The translations under genes and the position numbers were made by a program. Below the pieces are notes generated by a model, which was given only the letters and a program-made list of their open reading frames with translations, did no database searches and was not told the origin of the DNA. From Cryptomeria japonica (taxonomy: Eukaryota > Streptophyta > Pinopsida > Cupressales > Cupressaceae), in contig NC_081409.1 in NCBI RefSeq assembly GCF_030272615.1, positions 238,599,832 to 238,663,831 of the forward strand: a stretch of 64,000 bases of DNA. Reading direction: 5' to 3'. Below are positions 46,276 through 59,984 of this stretch, in pieces (the stretch's first letter is position 1; each line of letters starts with the position of its first letter).

Positions 46276-46460
46276 AAGGGGCCTAGTGGGAGTGGGACCC
46301 CATGGGTCCCCTCCACTACCCTGCGGCCACTGTCGCAGCAGTGACCGCAAGCTAGTGGAGGGTACCATTACGATACCACTCCCCCTGCAGAGCATTAACT
46401 CGCCTGCGAGCCCGATACCCCATACGGAGTGCTGGACACCGTGCACCCAAACAATAAGGG
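46276..46460. other. GC-rich island in solo LTR
   Basis: Stands out from the AT-rich surroundings. It has inverted repeats such as 'gggacccc'/'ggggtccc'-like and 'ctgcggccactg'/'cagtgaccgcaag'. The matching island in the sister LTR is at 50300-50460. It could mark the promoter/R region, which is inference. Confidence 0.6.
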
Positions 46461-46493
46461 GAATTTACTTCGCATAAAAATTGTAAATACTAG

Positions 46494-46495
<2 letters not shown>

Positions 46496-46552
<57 letters not shown>
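46496..46552. repeat. (TG)n microsatellite
   Basis: About 28 units, directly downstream of the GC island. Confidence 0.97.
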
Positions 46553-46553
<1 letters not shown>

Positions 46554-46739
46554 TTTCCAGTTTAAATTTATTTAAGCACAAAGAGTAGAAATTAAACAAT
46601 AAGGATAAAATATTAATGTAAACAATAAGGATTAATTTACAGGAGTGAATAACACAGAGAGTTATTCACAGGGGGATTTATTCCTTAGTTTTCAACTATT
46701 ATTTCCAGAGAGAAGTGGATAACTAGACACAAAAAATAT

Positions 46740-47165
46740 TAATGGAACCAAATGAGAATATCACATAGCGAAATCTATCCCTCCATTTCAACTAATTTTC
46801 ACAGAGAAAATATATAACTAGATAATGGAATCAAATGAGAATATCACAGAGGATTATTCACAGCAAAAACTATTCCTCCTTTTCAACTAATTTTCACAGA
46901 AAATATATAACCACATAATGGAATCAAATGAGAATATCACAGAGGATTATTCACAGCAAAAACTATTCCTCCTTTTCAACTAATTTTCATAGAGAACATA
47001 TAACCAGATAATGGAATCAAATGAGAATATCACAGAGGATTATTCACAGTGAAAACTATTCCTCCTTTTCAACTAATTTTCACAGAGAAAATATATAACC
47101 AGATAATAGAAAATATATATGGAATCAAATGAGAATAACACAAAGAATTATTCATAGCGAGATCT
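46740..47165. repeat. Tandem repeat, about 95-100 bp unit
   Basis: Four or more units containing 'aatcaaatgagaatatcaca', 'gattattcacag' and 'ttttcaactaattttca'. Confidence 0.85.
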
Positions 47166-48624
47166 ATTAAAAGGATGAGATTCAGATTTCTATTCGAAAA
47201 ACCAGAGAGATGAATTAGATGGAGGAAATAAAGATTGATCTAATCTAGTTCTCAGCAAGAAATTGAAACAAATTGATCTAATTCTCATCAAGGAAATTGA
47301 AACAAGATTGATCTAATCTAATTCGCAGCAAGAATAAGATGCATGATTCAAAATAAAATAAAACTAAATTAAAAGAACCTGGATACTTGCAATTGATGTA
47401 GAATCCCCTATGAATCCTTCAATTAGCCTCTCTTGATCCTTCAAGCTTGAAAAAAAATCCTCCAAAGCAATCTTAGCTATTTTCCAAAATGAAATATGAC
47501 TACCAAAATAATTACTTGAGAGAAGGATTTCTTTATAGAATAACCAACTCCCATTTTTTAAAACTTGCATATCATTTATAAGAAAAATTCCTCTATTCCA
47601 CTATTTAGAAATTTTAATTAAAAAATGAGATTCTTTCCCAATTTTGGACTTCATGCAAATTGATTAGACTTAGTGGAGGAGTTACATGCAAGGTGGTGGA
47701 GAATCCTCTAGAAGCTTCTTATTCTTCCTACAACATGTGCCATAATTGGATGTGGGAAATAAATAAATATTCATTCAATCATTTAAATAGCTTATCCAAA
47801 AATATAATAGAGTTGTATTTTAAATCCAAAAGTGATAAAGGAGGGTTGTGACAACTCTACCGAATTTTCACCTCAACTAAAACTTTGAGCTTTTGTTGTG
47901 AAGATTTGATCAAGCAAATAAAGAAAGAAATTTTATTTGATCTCAAACTTTGTGTTGTGTCAAAAATTGTTTATATGAGTTAATATTTTTATGTTCATTA
48001 CTTATATATGTTCTTGAATTCCTTGATATTGAAGATATTGTTAAGTGGGTAAAAGAGCTCTCGAATTGTGAAAGTAGACTTTGTACTCCTTGAATATTTG
48101 AGAAATTTTCTATTGTTAAGTTATTAGTGGTAGGCTTTGTATTGTTACTAGTGCTTGTAGTTTTAAGGATTGAGGAATTATAGTTGAAGACTTTGAGTTG
48201 CAAGTTGAATTCCTTACCAATTGCGATAATTAGTTTAAGTTAGTGTTACATTCAAGAAAGACTTTGTGCTTCTTGCTTGTAAAATTTGGTATAGTTTGTT
48301 GGATTAATTCATTCATTTCTTTAAGTAACACAAGTGATAGGGAAATTGTAACAAAGTGGAGGGAGAATACATAGGTTCTGAAAAAAAAAAGAGTTATATG
48401 CCCGAAACTAACCCACAGATTTTAATTTCTTGTTAATTACAGAAGAAATTTCAAAGGGAACCTCCCCTTGATAAGAGGAGAGATTAATTTCTCAACATAG
48501 CTATGTGTGAATTATATATTTTGTCATTGGTACGCTAGTGACAAAATATTCACCCAACAATATATCATATTTTTAGAACATTTATTTTGTAATAACCCAA
48601 CATAATTCATCCAACAAAATTGAG

Positions 48625-48625
<1 letters not shown>

Positions 48626-48651
<26 letters not shown>
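48626..48651. repeat. (TA)n microsatellite
   Basis: About 13 units near the start of the solo LTR. Confidence 0.9.
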
Positions 48652-48656
<5 letters not shown>

Positions 48657-50299
48657 CTCCTTTATTATGTTTTATTCAATTGCATACTCTGGGCATCCAT
48701 CCAAATAGGATTGGGCATTCATCCATTCGGGATGAGCTTCTAACCATACGGGTTAGGCAATTGTCCATACGGGGCGTAAATTCCATCTATCCAATACGGG
48801 ATAGGCATCTACCCATACGGGGTAGGCATCCATCCAAACGGGATAGGAGATGCTCTGGCCAGAGACTTAGACTCATCGGGACCATTCGGGTCCTGAGCCA
48901 CTCACTAAGTACTACATTCTTCTAACAAGAATGCACCGAGGTCGTCGTCCTTAGGAGTAATAAGAAAATAATACAAGCTTGAATTCCGCCTCAGAATTTG
49001 GCTTAAAGCCTCGGGAAGTCAAGCGAATCCATACGGGATTCCTTCCGAGTATGCATTGAATTAAGTTGATTATCTTATCTTTCAATTAGGATTCTTACTC
49101 AACCAAGCCTAGACCCCACCCACGAACGCCTGAGTACGAGGGACAACTCCGTCCCAAGACTGCCTACATACCCGCTTCGGCACGGGATCAAGGCGTAAAG
49201 TATGTAGTTCTATTTCTAATCTATGGTTTGATGTAAACTGATTTGTGGGTACGCAACCCTTTCTAGGGTCAGTGTCCCAGACAGTTTCTCTGTGGTTGCT
49301 ACCCACGAAGGTAGCACTTAAGCGAAGGCTCAAGATGGCCTATTGCTTGTGGCCTAAACAAAATAACTAGAACCTAATACTTATCATGAGCGTCACCCCA
49401 TTGCGAATCACCAATATCCCCTCGAGATGAATAAATAAATAAATAAGAAAGTAAATTCCACGAGAGCTTTTAACTTGACCATCCCTAAGAGGGGTTTACT
49501 ATGGTTTATCTCAACGGATGTGAAATTCATTAAAAGTTATCTTATTAAATTATCAATCCAAGAGGGATTACCCGTCCCTTGGATTTTAACTTCCAAATGT
49601 CCCTTATTACTCCCCGACGATTTATAGGGACGATGCCACAGACGTCGTTAATGCAGCTTTATTAGGCGTTAAGTGCAGTAGTTCAACACGACGGCATTAC
49701 CCGTAAGCGTGACCCAGAGGCACCATATATACCGAACGCTGCTAGTTTTGGTTTTCCAACTTCCTTTATTTAGTTTTCTAACTACGAATAACAAAATGAA
49801 AGCGTAAATAATTGAAGTAACTACTTGAAGTGTAATTTGCGTAACAATGAAACTTGCATAATAGTAATTGCATGAAAGATATAATAATTCGCATGCTATG
49901 AACGAAAGCAATTAATCCATGATGTAAGATGACTTAGCGAGTCCAAAATGACGATTAAATCTAAATATTTGTAATAAGGTAAGTTAATCTCTAAGGACCA
50001 ATCAAGTGTCCCAACGATTCATTTTTTGAAGAATATAGTCTACAAATTTAAAGTTTATTAAGGATAGTTTAATTACAATCTTGCTACACATTAATCCCAT
50101 TTTAATTGAAAGTCAATATCCTTAAATTTACACTAAGGAAAAAAATCATCATTAAATGCCATTATTATCAACTTAAAACGAAATTAACTTAGATTATTAT
50201 TTTTTTTTAAAAACAAATTTTAAAACTTCAAATTTCGAAATACAAAAAAAAATCGATTTTAAAACTTAATGGAGAAAGGCTTGCATATGTTATGGTAAT

Positions 50300-50460
50300 A
50301 AAGGGGTTGCGGAGTGGGGACCACGGGTCCCATCACCCCTGCGGCCCTGCATGCGCAGGACCGCAGAGGTGAGGGAACCCGCGGCCCCGTACTCTGCGAC
50401 GGTTACTACGTAACCGTCCATGCACTGTTGCCGACGTCCAATCAGCGAAAACGCCATGCG
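50300..50460. other. GC-rich island in second solo LTR
   Basis: Positionally equivalent to 46276-46460, with hairpins such as GGTTACTACGTAACC and 'gcggccctgcatgcgcagg'. Confidence 0.6.
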
Positions 50461-50519
50461 TTACGGGCTCGGGGGAAGATTTGAAGTTCGAAAAGCTCTC
50501 TCGTTTTTTTTTTTGGTTA

Positions 50520-50641
<122 letters not shown>

Positions 50642-50834
50642 ACAGTATTGTCATTATCATTTTTATACAGGAGTATTATAACTATTAAATACATTTGAAG
50701 ATTACTCAGAGCAGGGTAACAATAGAAAATTAATAATGTTACAGAGGGATTTTTATTTTTTTTCCATTCCTTTGTTTTCTTCAGGGAAATACATTCACAG
50801 ATAAAGAGAGTTTATTTCTTTTCTTCATTTCTGT

Positions 50835-51030
50835 TGTTTCCTACACAGGGAAAACTCATTCACAGAAAAAGGAATTCATCTCTTTACACAGGGAAAATTC
50901 ATTCACAGAGAGAGGAGATTTATTTCTTTACACAGGGAAAATTTATTCACAGAGAGAGGAGATTTATTTCTTTACACAGGGAAAATTTATTCACAGAGAG
51001 AGGAGATTTATTTCTTTACACAGGGAGATC
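50835..51030. repeat. Tandem repeat, about 50 bp unit
   Basis: Four copies of 'ttcacagagagaggagattt' followed by 'atttctttacacagggaaaa'. Confidence 0.9.
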
Positions 51031-52047
51031 TAATTCTTATCAAAATAAGCTGAAGATAATGAATTCTTCCAATCTGAAACTAATTTCTTATCAGAATTAA
51101 AACAATGAATCTTATTTTCTACAAAAATCAGAAACTAAGAATTTAGACAATGAATTTCATTCTACAAAATCTGAAACAATTTTCTTATCAAAATTTTTAA
51201 ACAATGAATTTCATTCTCTACAAATCTGAAACTAATTTCTTAACAAAAAAAATTTAAACAATGAATTTCATTTTCTACAAAATCTAAAAAAACTAATTCC
51301 TTATCAAAATTTCAAACAATGAATCTCATTTAAGCCATAAATCTCATTCTTTACAAAATCTAAAATTAATTTCATATCAAGAATTTTAACAATGAATCTT
51401 ATTTAAACCATGACTCTCATTTTCTATAAAATCTAAAACTAATTCTTAAACAAAACACAAATGAATTTCATACTCATAATTAATCTAATCAAATCTAATT
51501 TACAATAAAAATGAGATGCATAAACTAAGTTGAAGGAACCTGGATGCTTGAAGATGGTGTAGAGTCTTCCTTGATCCTCCAATTGAAGAGAAATCCTCAC
51601 AACAAAAATCTTAGCTGCCAATGAAAGTGGACTACAAAGGAGAATTCAACTTGCAGAAATTTCTTATGGAATAGCTAACTTTTCTTTTGAAACTTGTACC
51701 TATTTTATAAAAGAAATTCCAAATTCCCACTACCTAATTATTAATTCAAAAAAAGAGATTTTCTCCCAATTTGGCCTCCATGCAAATTGCTTAGGCTTAG
51801 TGGGAGGAGTTACATGCAAGGAGGTGGAGAAGCCTCTAGAAGCTTCTTATTCCTCCTACAACATGTGCCTTAATTTGGGTGAGGGAATTTAATTAACAAA
51901 TTAAAATATATATGCATTTTCCATGTGTATGTGGTTTATTATTTTTATTCCCTTACAATATTCATTCAATAATTCATCCAAGGAATATAATAGAGTTTTG
52001 TAAATTAAAAAAAAAAAAAGGTGATAAAGGAGGGTTGTGACATATTT

Positions 52048-55000
52048 AGTTAATATAAATAATTATAACTCATCACAAAAATGTCATACATTAATCTAAG
52101 AAGTGCAATTTTCAAACATTTTTCACCCCACCCAATATGATTGTGAATAAATAAAACCAGTATAAAATTATAAAATATATATTGAATTATTTATTGTAGG
52201 AAATTCTACTTTATTATAATTTTCAAGGCTTATAAAGTAAAAAGGTGAAAAATCCCTTTAGAACTTGTACTATAAAAGTGAAATTGATACTAATATTTAT
52301 GAGTATCTTATTAATATTTTTTAGGAACATTTTGGCATGTTAAAATAAAATTATATAAAGTTTTTAGGGATTCGATCTACAATTTTTCTTTATGAAATTA
52401 ACTTAGATGAAACTAGCAAAAATATTGTAAACAAAAATGCATCAATATTTAAAAGGCTATATTTATACAGAAATAGAGATGCATTAGTCCTCCTAAGAAA
52501 ATTGGCTTTCTTTCCTTTTGAGATTTCTTTCGAGTCAATTCTTGGTATATTATTACTAGTTCTTCTTGGAGTTCGGCCACTTTGCCTAATAAATCATTGC
52601 ATTTGTAGAATTTATAATAATGAACTAGAATCGTAATAGCATTTTGTATTTAGGTAGATCTAGTGTAAATTTAATGCATCTTCAAACAAAATTGTGACTC
52701 TTGATTAGATATTATTCGTTATGACGATTAAATCTAGATTACTCAACATAGAATTTACTTTCTTTAGAGTCAACAACGTAAATCTGTGTCTCGATTTTTA
52801 CCTTTAGGTCCTTTCTTTCACCTTAATTTTGATTTTTACTTTTAGGTCCTTTCTTTAGCCTCAATTTTGAAGGCACAAATGAATTCATTGTGAATTCTAA
52901 TGTATCTTTTATTTTCTTACAAACATTTAGCTAAAATATATTTTTATAACAATATCGTTGAATTGATTTGATTTTATTGTCCATGGCAATATATAAATTT
53001 TAAATTATTAAAATATATTAAGATATTTTTTATAATGTTTATTGGTCACAAGTTCTTTATTTGTTTGAATAACTAGATAATTTTTTGAAACTGTGATGTA
53101 CGTGCAACAACTATTATTAAATTTAACATCATTAAAAACTTAGATACAAATATTAGCATTCCCACTTGCATTCCTACATCAATTGCTCATACTCTAATCA
53201 TGCTACTACATATATGATTATCAAATAATTCATAAAACCATAGGACAAACAAGAGTATTCATATATAAGTTCAGTTCCAATGAATAGGTGTTGAGAGGTA
53301 TAAGATCTATGTTTGTAAATGGTTGGTCATCATCAAATATAGTTGCATTTTATCTACCTGTGCTAAAAGAAATCAATAAAATTCTAAGAAACAGACAAGC
53401 AAGTAATATCACAATATTAAATTGAAAAAGACATCAATATTTAAGTGTTTACCATTAAAAAAACCTAATGTGGGAATAAAAATCAAATAAAGAATCAACC
53501 ATCACCAATTTATACAATTCTATTTTATTCATTGAAAAATCAAGAACATTTATCTAATATTCTCACTTACACCTAGTGTATTTAAATTTAATAAAGCCTA
53601 TTATTATTTACAATACAAAATATTGGAACCACAAATGGATTGCTATCATAAAATATTCTTATTTGAACTCATTTTAAGTATCTCTCAACCTTCAAAAATC
53701 TCTTATTCTCAACCTACCTATCCAAAGCATGCCCCTAGTGGGTGCACCATAAGAGAGGAATTATACATGCTTTTCTTAAAATATACAAAAGAAACGATAA
53801 CCCAATATCTATTGTGAGAAATAGAAACTATAAAATTGTAAATATAAATGATTCAAAAATCAAAATAACATTACAAATTTAGTCTCCAAGAGAGTAACAA
53901 AAATTCTCAAGAAGAGAAATAACTTTAGGAAAGCATAATAGCATGAAGTTACAAGATGCAAAATGATGCAAAACAAGCTAGGAGAGTGATTATATATAGA
54001 CTAGCTAAGAGGGGGAAATGGAATACACAACCAATAGGGAGATTACACCAAACTATCCAAGAATGGTAAATTTCATGTCCTCTTTTTCTATAACTCATGT
54101 AATAGATCCAAATTCCCATTTCTTGATTCCTACACTTTCCTTTATCCTAATTTACATGGAGGTCCTTCCCCTTCATCTCCTAAGAATAGCCCTAAGTTCC
54201 CCAACTGTCATAAGCATGAAAGCATGGGGAATCTCAAGAGTCTATATAAGTAATTGAAGTGGTACAATTACACTTCCTAGCATGCCTCTCTTCTTAATTC
54301 CACTTCTCTCTATCCTTGTTGTGATGTCAAACTTCCGCCTAGTACCATGCATCTCATCTATTTCTCCCCTTTATTCCTCTCCTTATTATAAATTTGGAGT
54401 TATGCATGCAACCATCCCTTATTGCTAATGTGTACCTTAAACATTAGCAATTATAGCCTTTTTCATTATCCTTCTCCACCTACCACCTTATATGTTACGA
54501 ATATCATTTGCTAGTTAACAGATTTGTCCTTCTTAAATTCCTTTCAAAAATGACTCATAAATGCCCAAATTGAAAGACAAAATAACCAACAGTTGAGTCA
54601 CTTGCAATAGTATATGCAAGTTCTCTCTTCTTATTTTACAAGGCGCAACTACCTTCAAAAGTTACGCAATGAATAAAATTGCAGTTTATGCCTTTAACGA
54701 GAAGGCAAAGAAGGCAAACAACCATCTACCCATAGCCATGAAATAGATGTGAAAGTTTATATTTAGAATTAAATGAATGCAGAGAAGTAACACAAAGATC
54801 ACCCTTTCCCACACTCATGGATGAGAAACAATGAAAAGGATTAGCAGCAAACTTTATAATAGATTGATTATTTTGAATTCATAGATTCAGAAACACAATC
54901 CCCTTTATTTGATATAATGGAATTTGCATCAAAAATGATTACAGAGGCATTCAGAATTTGCAATCTAAAAGAAAACACAAATGAATACATAGATTAATCT

Positions 55001-55408
55001 GCATTTGTCTTATTCCTCAATGCAAATTCGAGCCCACAGACTCAGATCCATGTATAGCAAAACAAAATGGTGACTGATAAAAGAAAATCGCCCCCTTTCT
55101 CCTTTACAACATCAAATTAATAGCAGCAAAAAAAAAAAAATTACAGCAGAAACCCCCTTCTTTCTTCCCCTTTTCATTACATTTATAGCCCCCCCTTTTT
55201 TTAAGAGACTTTCAGTTATCAATAACTAATTCTTGAAAAGATTATTTATTTCCTTCTCACTTAACATTCCCGTGAATACAATTCTATCCTTTAGGGAAAT
55301 AAAGCTCAAATATTTTAATATACAATTGCCCTTGCTAGCCTCGGTGAATACTTTTTCACTTATAGGTGAAAATACTTGCCCACTTTCCTTAGTGTTTGAG
55401 TTTATATG
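52048..55408. other. AT-rich decayed DNA, no gene seen
   Basis: Only short unsupported frames. A tandem duplication containing 'tttttacttttaggtccttt' lies at about 52790-52870. 53930-54480 and 54750-55000 have the feel of old reverse-oriented LTR sequence but I cannot define ends. Confidence 0.45.
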
Positions 55409-58400
55409 AGTGATAACTAGACATTGTAATATCATACAATTTTGTTTCTTCTTATGAGTAATCTAGAGTCAAGTTCCCTTATGGTCAAGGTTTATTTCAT
55501 TAAAAATATTGTATGTATTATATTTTAGCTATGATCACAACATTTTGACCTTTTTTTTTAAATGTAAGAATTTAGAGAAAAGATTATGGGTATACTATTA
55601 TTCATGTGAATGTAATACAAAATTATGGGTTTACTAGAGCTGAATAAATTGGGTTAGGGTTTTCTACTGTACGGTTAAGTAATAAATATCAAATATTAAT
55701 AATGAATCATGAGAATTGCTATGACACCTTGATATGATTCAATGTATGTAATGTCTCTTCACTTGTTTACATATTTCTGAGTTAACCTTATGGGTAATTA
55801 TTAAAGTGATTTAGGGTTTAAAAATAGTTCTCATTTAATTTTTTTTTGTCTATTAAAATTGTTTACCCTAAATCAAAACTAATTTTCCTACCAACCAATG
55901 AACCATACGATTCTTAAAATTACTAATGTCTTGTGGAACAAGCTCTTTAAGATTCAACAATCATTAGAATAAAGATGATAAAAGCCTCTCGAGCCCATTT
56001 CTTGCAATAAAAAAATACACTCTTATAATAGAAGCACCAAGTCCAATGAAGTTATATATCATTGCCTATAATACTAAATATATAAAATCTTCTACTAAAG
56101 ATCAAAAAACTAGTTCATTTCTCAAATTTTATGAATATGAAGAGTGCTTGAGGTACAACTAGAAAATAAAATCAAGATGATTATATCAAGATTCCGAAGA
56201 AAAATATATTTCCAAGTGAAACATAACAAACACATTATATCAATCTTCCAAAGTAAAATCTACTTCTAGCTTAAAAAAAAGAGAGAGGATTGTCAATATT
56301 TGAAGAGTACTAAGGCATATCAAAAGATTTCAAAGTTGCTTTATCTTTTGATAGGTACTTATAATTTCAAAGAGACCTCTATAAGTACATAAGAAATTAG
56401 GAAAGGAAGAAGAAGGTTTGAAGTTGAAATGGGTTTCTAAGTAGGAGATTACTAGGCATGGGATGAGAAAGGATTCTCATAGACAAAAGAACAATTAAAA
56501 AAATAACACCTCAAAAATCCATCAAATGTAATACAACACTAGAAAAGTTAGTTCCTAAAAAATATTAGCAAGCACCTCCTTCTAGTCATAAATAGAATAA
56601 GGCCTCACATTTTAAAAAAAGAGAAGAAGATAACAACAAATATAAGCTTAGAAGACAAAAACAAATGCTTCTCATACAAAGAATCTTGGGTACCAAGCCA
56701 CAAATGCCAAAGAAAAGAAGAGGTAATATTAAATGAAGAACCAAATAAATATAATGAAGTCCAAGAAAGAATGTGATGGATACCTCTAAGCCACTAGCGC
56801 TAAGTAAGTAGATATTTATTTTACTTCAAACTAGTGTGCTTCCAACAAAATAGTGGTGAATTCAAAAAGTAAAATGTATTTAATGAGTTTAATAAGTCTT
56901 CTGAAAATAAATAAAACATTTATTTTATTTATTTATGTCTCTCATGCACAATTACATATGTTGGCATTTGATGAATCGATATGTTGGCATATAATGATAT
57001 GATGATAATGTATGTTGTCATTGATGTCAATAAGTACAGGTGAACCGGTATTAAGATTGAAAGAATTTGTTCAAGTTGGAGAACTGGTATGAAGAGATGT
57101 AGTGAACCAGTGTCAGGTTTTCACTAAGTGTGACTACCAGTTGGTAATCTCAGCTCTAGGGTTTCCGGTTTGGCAATCTAGCTTATGCGATGCAACCGGT
57201 GACATTTTGTGATGAGTTAGCTAAGAGATAAGGATGAGATCAAGATGGCACATCAGTTTTGTGCACGTGAAGGATTTCCTTGAGGATCTTGCATGTGAAA
57301 ATCGATAGCATTAAATGTCTACCTCGGGAATGAACATTCTTCTTAGCGGTATGTGAAGAGAGAGTGATGGTTTACTGATTTCTATATGCGGTGGAGAATG
57401 GATGATGCAGGATGACTTGTGATTTGTTTGAGATTGTTTCATTCTATGCAAAATGTTTTGTACGGTCAGGATTGGACCGCCTGTAATTGTAAACCTAAAT
57501 GTTTAGGGTTTAGGGTTTATGCTACCAACCTAATTGTTGTCTATAAGGTTGATGATGTTTGGTATTGTTTTTGTTGGCAAATGTTGTGTTTGTATTCGAG
57601 TGATGAGATACTTGCCAGACCAGTAAGTGGAAAATTACAGAGTGTGATCGCAGTATAGAGGAACTGAAAAGGATCTGCCTTAGCATGTAGTGTTGTTATC
57701 AGATCAGAGCTTTACTTGTTGTTTTCTAACCATTTCAACAGTTGGAAAATCCCTTTATCGGGTAGCTTCAACAAGCTTGTTGTAAATCCTCTAACCAGGT
57801 GACTCAACTTCATTGAGTTCTTCAAATCCTCTAGCAAGGTAACCTTTAACAGGGTATATAGCCATCCCTTAACCAGGTGATCTTTAACACGATCAATTCC
57901 TAATAGAACCTTATTGTAAAGTCTTTAATCGGACTAGGCTCCTAACAGGGCAAGCTTCAAAAGAGTTCAAAACAAGCTTGTGGGTATTCATCCCCACTGC
58001 GGTTTTTCTCATTTGAGTTTCCACATGAAAAATTTGCGTGTTATGAGTTGTGCATTTTTCATGTTATGACTAAGTATTCTTTGTTTAGGTGATTATGCAT
58101 GCAGAGCTAATAGTTATGATATTACTGATACAACACATGCATATGTATATTGGTGAAGTTGTTATCAAGTGTTGAATGATATTTGAAGTATTCAGTTTTA
58201 CTGGTTTAGATGTTTGAAGTCTTACTGTGTTCAACCGGTATTCCCATGGTTAAGTTCAGTGATAAAGACAACCGGTTAGAATTGTTTTAACTTGATAAGT
58301 TGTTGAGAAGTTTTTGTATGTACCGATTCACTCCCCCCCCCTCTCAGTACCAGTTAGGGTATTTATTGTTCATCATTATTCATCAAAATAATTATTTAAT

Positions 58401-58984
58401 TATTTAATGTTAATTTGTTCTTCAACTCCCACTCACTTTCAGTTCAACTAATCAATCAATCTTGGCTAACTCCTTTTCATAAGGTATATCCCTAATTAGC
58501 TCAATCATCCTCTTCCCAACAAATCTTAACCATTGATCATAAAATATTCTCCTCATATCTCCACTATTGATAATATCATAAAATCTATAAAAATGACCCT
58601 AATTATCTATCATTCCTAACAATAATATTTCAGCTTTCTTGTGGCCACATTGTCTACATAGTACTTAAGATCATTTATGAGAGCAACAATACTATCAAAC
58701 TTAGAAAGTGAGAAGAGCAATGGAGGCCAATGGAAATTCTTTCTTCATTAAGGTATAATTGTTGTGATTTAAGTTTCTTTCATTTAGACTCTATATTGTT
58801 GTGATTTGGAATTCATTGTGCTTTGGAGGCTTTTGTGGTTAATCTTGGTATTGAATCACAATGTTGGTCATATAATATGCACCTTATCTTATAGGGATTT
58901 CATGACACTCAATTCTAAGAGGCTAGCTATCTTTTCCTCCTTCACATACCTTGATTAAGATGGAATTTTTCCCTAGATTTTTCT
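55409..58984. repeat. 2.1-kb dispersed repeat, copy 2 (interrupted)
   Basis: Same orientation as 10200-12325 and the same limits. The 1.43-kb solo LTR at 56959-58385 is inserted at the position of copy 1 near 11722. Confidence 0.85.
56959..58385 (+). mobile_element. 1.43-kb solo LTR inside the dispersed repeat
   Basis: Starts TGTTGGCATT and ends TTATTCATCA. The right duplication is 'aaata' (58386-58390), the left 'acata' (56954-56958), one base changed; copy 1 shows the empty 'aaata'. It contains a 'ccccactgcggtttttctc' stretch (57989 on) and 'gagtttccacatgaaaaa', typical of plant copia LTR U5/R regions. A 79-codon ORF inside is not supported. A short 'tttagggtttaggg' lies at 57499. Confidence 0.8.
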
Positions 58985-59096
58985 CCTATTCTAATTTTTG
59001 AGGGGTTCGCTCTATTTTTACTTTATGATTATTTCAAATTATACATGGGCACCTAACATGACCTTATTTCTAGGACCATTTCTTATCACCTCAATT

Positions 59097-59954
59097 TGAT
59101 GCAGGAGCATCTAATGGTGTAAGGGCAATCCTACATCACCCAAAATATTTCCTTTTGGCTTAAGTTTTCTTTAATGTTTTTTCATTTCTGGATACCCATT
59201 TGGATGAATAAGAGATTCCAACTTTCAGAATTGGCAAGTTGCCTTTTCTAGCCAACTGCCCAAAATAGAAAGTTTTTATTTAAAGGCGGATGGAGCCCGA
59301 ATTTTGTGAGAAGCTTGAGAATGGAAAAATAAGAAACTCAGTGAAATAATTAGGTTAAAATAATTAACGGTTTGAAAGTTATTCAAGTTTCAATTTCTCA
59401 AAAAATTGAAAAAATAACTCTTCCAAGTCAGATTTGAGGCATTAAATGGTTTTGAACAGCCCCAAAAGCGGCAAGAATTAGAAGAGCGGACTTTTAGAAT
59501 ATTCTTCACTCAAAAATATTTCTAACATTTCAAATGGTGCGTCAGTCTGATTCCCGAATCAAAATTTATGGTTGTCGGAAGTTAGACGATTTTTCGAAAA
59601 GTTTCTAGTTTTTTAATCTGGCTAAATTTTTCGATTTCCAAAATCATGTTTTGGCATTTGTTTGCCAAATGGTAATTTATAAATTGTCATTTTGGCTCCA
59701 AATGAAAGAGAAGCTATTTAGGACTCATTTGAGGAAACCTGTTTTAGTTTTGGAGAGTGAGTTTCTGGGAGTTGGATAATTTGCATTGTAAAGGGTTTTC
59801 AGAAAACTCTGTAAGTTGTGTGTTGTAGCCTGTGAGGATTATTTCCTCTTGAATGTAATTGCATGTGTTGCAAATAGTTTTTTGATAATAATAAAATAGA
59901 TTTTTTATTGTCTTTATTGTTGTGTTTTTTGTGTCTCGGGTTCTGCCCTCATCA
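59097..59954 (+). mobile_element. 858-bp solo LTR
   Basis: Starts TGATGCAGGAGC and ends GCCCTCATCA, flanked by perfect 'caatt' duplications (59092-59096 and 59955-59959). A poly(A)-like 'aataataaaat' lies near 59887, about 65 bp before the end. No coding frame. Confidence 0.75.
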
Positions 59955-59984
59955 CAATTGCACTTAGAAAAGTTGTTAGAATAA

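Larger units (their letters stand above)
44513..47853 (+). mobile_element. 3.34-kb solo LTR, nested in right giant LTR
   Basis: Starts TGTAATAACCC and ends GGGTTGTGACA, with perfect 5-bp target duplication 'actct' at 44508-44512 and 47854-47858; the empty site is seen in copy A at 32300. No coding frame. It contains tandem 'tacggg.taggcatct.' repeats (44605-44770), a GC-rich hairpin-rich island (46276-46460), a (TG)28 run and 'attcacag' repeats. Same family as 48588-52042. It may also be called a large non-autonomous unit, but no internal repeats suggest two LTRs. Confidence 0.9.
28301..48559 (+). mobile_element. Tat/Ogre-type Ty3/gypsy retrotransposon with giant ORF-bearing LTRs
   Basis: Direct repeats at 28301-33002 and 39564-48559 flank gag, protease, an extra RNase H, RT, RNase H and integrase. 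The PBS after the left repeat matches the tRNA-Arg type used by Ogre elements. The extra RNase H ahead of RT and the absence of a chromodomain fit the Tat lineage. The right LTR is split by a 3.34-kb solo LTR. Pol is full of stops, so this copy is dead. No 5-bp target duplication could be found; the left end appears truncated. 48560-48587 is a 28-bp spacer before the next solo LTR. Confidence 0.88.
39564..48559 (+). repeat. Right giant LTR (copy B), split by a solo LTR
   Basis: About 5.65 kb after removing the insertion at 44513-47853 plus its 5-bp duplication. It keeps the full-length U3 frame, TATA 44453-44459, AATAAA 47917-47922, and the terminal CACCCAACA. It carries a roughly 105-bp tandem duplication near the end of the frame (44060-44165 and 44170-44273) absent from copy A. 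The nested LTR sits in R, between the TATA box and the poly(A) signal. Confidence 0.85.

Noticed and set aside
28289-48580. 'catattttt' on both sides of the gypsy element as target duplication
   Set aside because: The right copy is separated from the LTR end by several bases and the left LTR is truncated, so it cannot be a true duplication.
49109-49333. 74-codon minus-strand ORF in the 3.45-kb solo LTR
   Set aside because: The matching part of the sister LTR does not keep the same open frame, so coding is unlikely.
57499-57512. Telomere-type repeat TTTAGGG
   Set aside because: Only about two units; too short for an interstitial telomere tract and common by chance in plant LTRs.
57419-57658. 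79-codon ORF
   Set aside because: Inside a solo LTR defined by ends and a 5-bp target duplication; no domain.
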